A stretch of DNA of 23,441 nucleotides, taken from Anaerolineae bacterium (GTDB taxonomy: Bacteria > Chloroflexota > Anaerolineae > Epilineales > JAHCIE01). The DNA lies in assembly GCA_026129385.1 (NCBI GenBank), contig JAHCIE010000015.1, positions 1 to 23,441 on the forward strand. The letters are read 5' to 3'. Positions within the stretch are counted from its first letter, which is position 1. Each line of letters opens with the position of its first letter. Shown one piece after another: positions 21,681-23,441 of the stretch. The notes under the pieces were generated by a model, which saw only the letters and a program-made list of their open reading frames with translations, made no database searches and was not told where the DNA came from. Position numbers and translations under genes: made by a program.

Positions 21681-23027
21681 TGTCGCCACCGGGCGCATCT
21701 GATTGCAGGACGACGCAGGCGCCCCGATTGCTGCGGGTCGGCGGGGGTTCGATAGTAGAAATCGACGCTGTTGCCGCTGGTGTCCTGGCCGCCGCCCACG
21801 ACAATCGCCGGGCCGCCGCTCGTAACTCTGGTCCTGGTTGAAGCTCAGTGCAGCGAGGGTTGTCCCCTCCTTATAGAAAGAGCCAGCGCCATGCCTACCT
21901 GGTCCATTGATGGTTCCGTCCGCCAGGAGCAGTCCAATGCCGCCGTTATCGGCGACGGCCGTTGTGTAGGTCCGATCGGGCGGGACGACGCCCGTGTAGC
22001 CGTTGACGTTGGTAAGCAGGTAGTGACAGCCGGGCGCGAGACTGGTCCCGCTGGGGATGGTGGAGAGCGTCGAGACGACCCCCGCGCTGGTGGAGGCGTT
22101 CACCTTCCAGCCGCCAATGTTGACGGAGGAGTGGGTTGGGTTGTAAAGCTCGATGAACTCGTCGGTGGCCGCAGGCCGACTCGCGCCTGGGTCGCCGGGG
22201 CCGCGCGTGCGAAACTCGCTAATGACGACCCCCGTCGCCGAGCCAGGCGGCGCGACGGGGAAATAGTCCACCGGATCCGGCGTCAGCCACTCGAAGTCCA
22301 GCGCGCCACTGCCGTACGCGCCATCTGAGGCGTCGGCGTGGCTGATGAACTGGTTGCCCAGGTAGCCGTCATCGCGGACGTACATCGCGAATAGCTTCAC
22401 CGTAGACTGGTTGATCACGATGTCCGTCGCCGGTATCGAGTCGACCGCCGCGAAGCTCAGCCGCGTCTCGAAGCCCTGGGTCGTCGCGGCGCTGGCCGGG
22501 GCCGCGCCCAGGTTGGGGCTGCTCGTGTCGCCCAGGTAGACGTTCGGCCCGCCCGCCGCCGACAGGGTGTACAGGTCCCACGTAAAGTCGGTGTGGCCCG
22601 CGTTGGAGCCGATGACCAGGGCGTAGTCGGCCGACAGGTCCGGGTCGAAGCGCAGGCCCGCGTTCAGCCCGGCCACCCCCGGCGGCGCGCTGGTGCGGCC
22701 AAAGCCGGCATTGGTATAGCCGCCCGCCCGCGCGTCGATGAGCACCACGATGCGGTAGCCCGGCTGCACATCCCCCGCCACGCCGATGTACAGCGACGTC
22801 TCATCATTGGCGATGGTGAGGGCGTTGATCTCGTGGCCGACGCCAAAGTTGGGCGCGGGGCCGCCCGCGCTGGTGGCGAGGACGGTCCACTCCGGCTCGG
22901 TTAAGTTCCCGTCGAGGGTAATGCCCAGGGGAGCCGTGGGCGCGGCGCGAACAGCGTTGAAGAGGATCAGACACGCGAGTAGAAGGCCCGGCGCGACAAG
23001 GAGCGCGGGCAGGGTGCGGCGGCGCAT
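21327..23027 (-). CDS. Surface protein copy 2, N-terminal part (signal peptide, CBM9-like domain, lamin-tail domain)
   Basis: ATG 23025-23027 starts a signal peptide (residues 1-29, core LLVAPGLLLACLILF). Residues 34-255 resemble CBM9-like exported domains (ITLDGNLTEPEW, then ANDETSLYIGVAGD). Residues 265-405 are a lamin-tail domain: VVISEFRTRGPGD, DEFIELYNPTHSSVNIGGWKV, GCHYLLTN and SYERRPG. After residue 407 (about 21810) the frame is lost. The expected ending GQDTSGNSVDFYYRTPADPQ and then NRGACVV appear in the other two frames before the Thr/Pro tract, so residues after about 407 of this frame are not real. Lamin-tail domains are common in secreted nucleases and surface proteins; no nuclease domain is seen here. 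A purine-rich AGGGGG precedes the start. The gene would extend to 19321, about 1,230 residues. Confidence 0.75.
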   Translation of the reverse strand: MRRRTLPALLVAPGLLLACLILFNAVRAAPTAPLGITLDGNLTEPEWTVLATSAGGPAPNFGVGHEINALTIANDETSLYIGVAGDVQPGYRIVVLIDARAGGYTNAGFGRTSAPPGVAGLNAGLRFDPDLSADYALVIGSNAGHTDFTWDLYTLSAAGGPNVYLGDTSSPNLGAAPASAATTQGFETRLSFAAVDSIPATDIVINQSTVKLFAMYVRDDGYLGNQFISHADASDGAYGSGALDFEWLTPDPVDYFPVAPPGSATGVVISEFRTRGPGDPGASRPAATDEFIELYNPTHSSVNIGGWKVNASTSAGVVSTLSTIPSGTSLAPGCHYLLTNVNGYTGVVPPDRTYTTAVADNGGIGLLLADGTINGPGRHGAGSFYKEGTTLAALSFNQDQSYERRPGDCRGRRPGHQRQQRRFLLSNPRRPAAIGAPASSCNQMRPVATRTRRQQIRRPRRLPARQRIRRPRRLPARPPRRLPARPPIRRPRRQHQRIRAATYFYQHAHATYQHARNTPTATATSTPTNTPTATATSTPTNADRDGYGVHQHADRDAASTSTNAPF

Positions 23028-23369
23028 AGTATCCCCCTGGAACGCCGCCCACGGCGAGGGCGGCCTGGGAGAGATGATGCACCCGATGCGCTATCGTCGT
23101 CAACTCCGACCCGCGCCGCCTCGTAGCCGATGGTTGCGAAGATGTCAGTCATCTCGCCTGTCAGGCCGTATCCCCGGCGCGCCGTGCGCGTTAGTCAAAT
23201 GAATGCCGGGTTAACGTATGATTAACCCTGGCTTAACTATGCCCGCCGCGTCCGGCCTTGCGCCCCGCCCCCCGACCACAAGGAGGTAAGCCATCGACTA
23301 TTCGCCGCCGCTCGATTACCTTACGTTAACCCGCCGCGCACGTTCTAATCGTATTGGGAGAGAACTGCA
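23028..23369. other. Divergent intergenic region with GTTAA inverted repeats
   Basis: These 342 bases separate the leftward surface-protein gene from the rightward gene at 23370. GGGTTAA (23208-23214) and TTAACCC (23222-23228) form a perfect inverted repeat with a 7-base spacer. Further GTTAA/TTAAC words occur at about 23232-23236 and 23325-23330. A minus-strand TTGACT (23193-23198) could be a -35 for the surface protein, but its -10 is poor. A near-perfect ribosome site AAGGAGGT ends at 23287 without an ATG behind it. Confidence 0.4.
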
Positions 23370-23373
23370 ATGA
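23293..23373 (+). other. Possible short leader ORF with non-ATG start (speculative)
   Basis: The ribosome-site sequence AAGGAGGT lies five to six bases before an ATC at 23293. From this codon a 26-codon frame runs without a stop to TGA at 23371-23373, which overlaps the next gene's ATG as ATGA. ATC is rarely a start codon, so this is either chance, a base error for ATG, or a leader peptide. Confidence 0.15.
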
Positions 23374-23441
23374 AGCGTCTCGTCACCCTGGCCCTCCTGG
23401 CCCTCTTACTCGCCCTGGCCGCCAGCGCCGGCACGGCCGCC
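23370..23441 (+). CDS. Start of an exported protein (signal peptide only), partial
   Basis: ATG 23370 begins 24 codons that run off the right edge. They read as a signal peptide: Lys-Arg at residues 2-3, a Leu/Ala-rich core and Ala-Ser-Ala near residue 20. GGGAG lies nine bases upstream. The mature protein is not visible, so no function can be given. It is divergent from surface protein copy 2 and may share its control region. Confidence 0.6.
   Translation, partial: MKRLVTLALLALLLALAASAGTAA

Noticed and set aside
22000..22700. Secreted nuclease suggested by the lamin-tail domain in copy 2
   Set aside because: No nuclease catalytic motif is visible before or after the lamin-tail domain.

Overview
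The window is GC-rich DNA that most resembles a member of the Chloroflexota (Anaerolineae-like). The grounds are secreted proteins with long Thr/Pro (TPTNTPT-type) linkers, an oligopeptide-binding protein anchored by a Pro-rich tail and a membrane helix, a short YchF-like GTPase, a NurA nuclease, and sigma-70-type promoters (TTGACA/T, 17 bp, TACAAT). This placement is inference from gene content; no rRNA or other decisive marker is present.

Layout: 1-1509 (-) is the start of an oligopeptide-binding protein that runs off the left edge, with a clear promoter at 1604-1632. 1701-5040 (-) is a large secreted surface protein (copy 1) broken by frameshifts in its Thr/Pro tract. 5253-5675 (-) is a three-tRNA operon: Gly-GCC, Cys-GCA and an unusual tRNA with a UAA anticodon, driven by a near-consensus promoter. 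5984-9231 (+) holds an M24 metallopeptidase, a GH1 beta-glycosidase and a hotdog acyl-CoA thioesterase. 9297-10598 (-) is a GT39-like membrane protein, divergent from 10715-13295 (+), a rodA-gltX pair. 13404-15709 (+) is a spermidine-synthase-like membrane protein with a duplicated membrane domain. 15802-16887 (+) is a YchF-like GTPase, and 17002-19224 (+) is nurA followed by a broken DUF155/RMD1-family gene. 19321-23027 (-) is a second large surface protein (copy 2), which shares the C-terminal half of copy 1 but has a different N-terminal half (CBM9-like plus lamin-tail domain). 23370 to the right edge is the start of a further exported protein.

Three themes stand out. First, two paralogous surface proteins share a C-terminal stalk but carry different heads, and lie as direct repeats about 17.6 kb apart. 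Second, many gene boundaries carry hairpins or tandem arrays built from different degenerate 7-nt units. Third, single-base indels cluster in particular stretches (3640-3850, 14820-14860, 17990-18720, 19750-21820) while protein similarity continues in another frame. That pattern looks more like uncorrected sequencing or assembly errors than evolutionary decay, and it affects how the broken genes should be read.

No defence island, prophage, insertion sequence or CRISPR array was found. The core genes (tRNAs, gltX, rodA, ychF-like) make this ordinary chromosomal backbone, with the two surface-protein genes as the accessory part.
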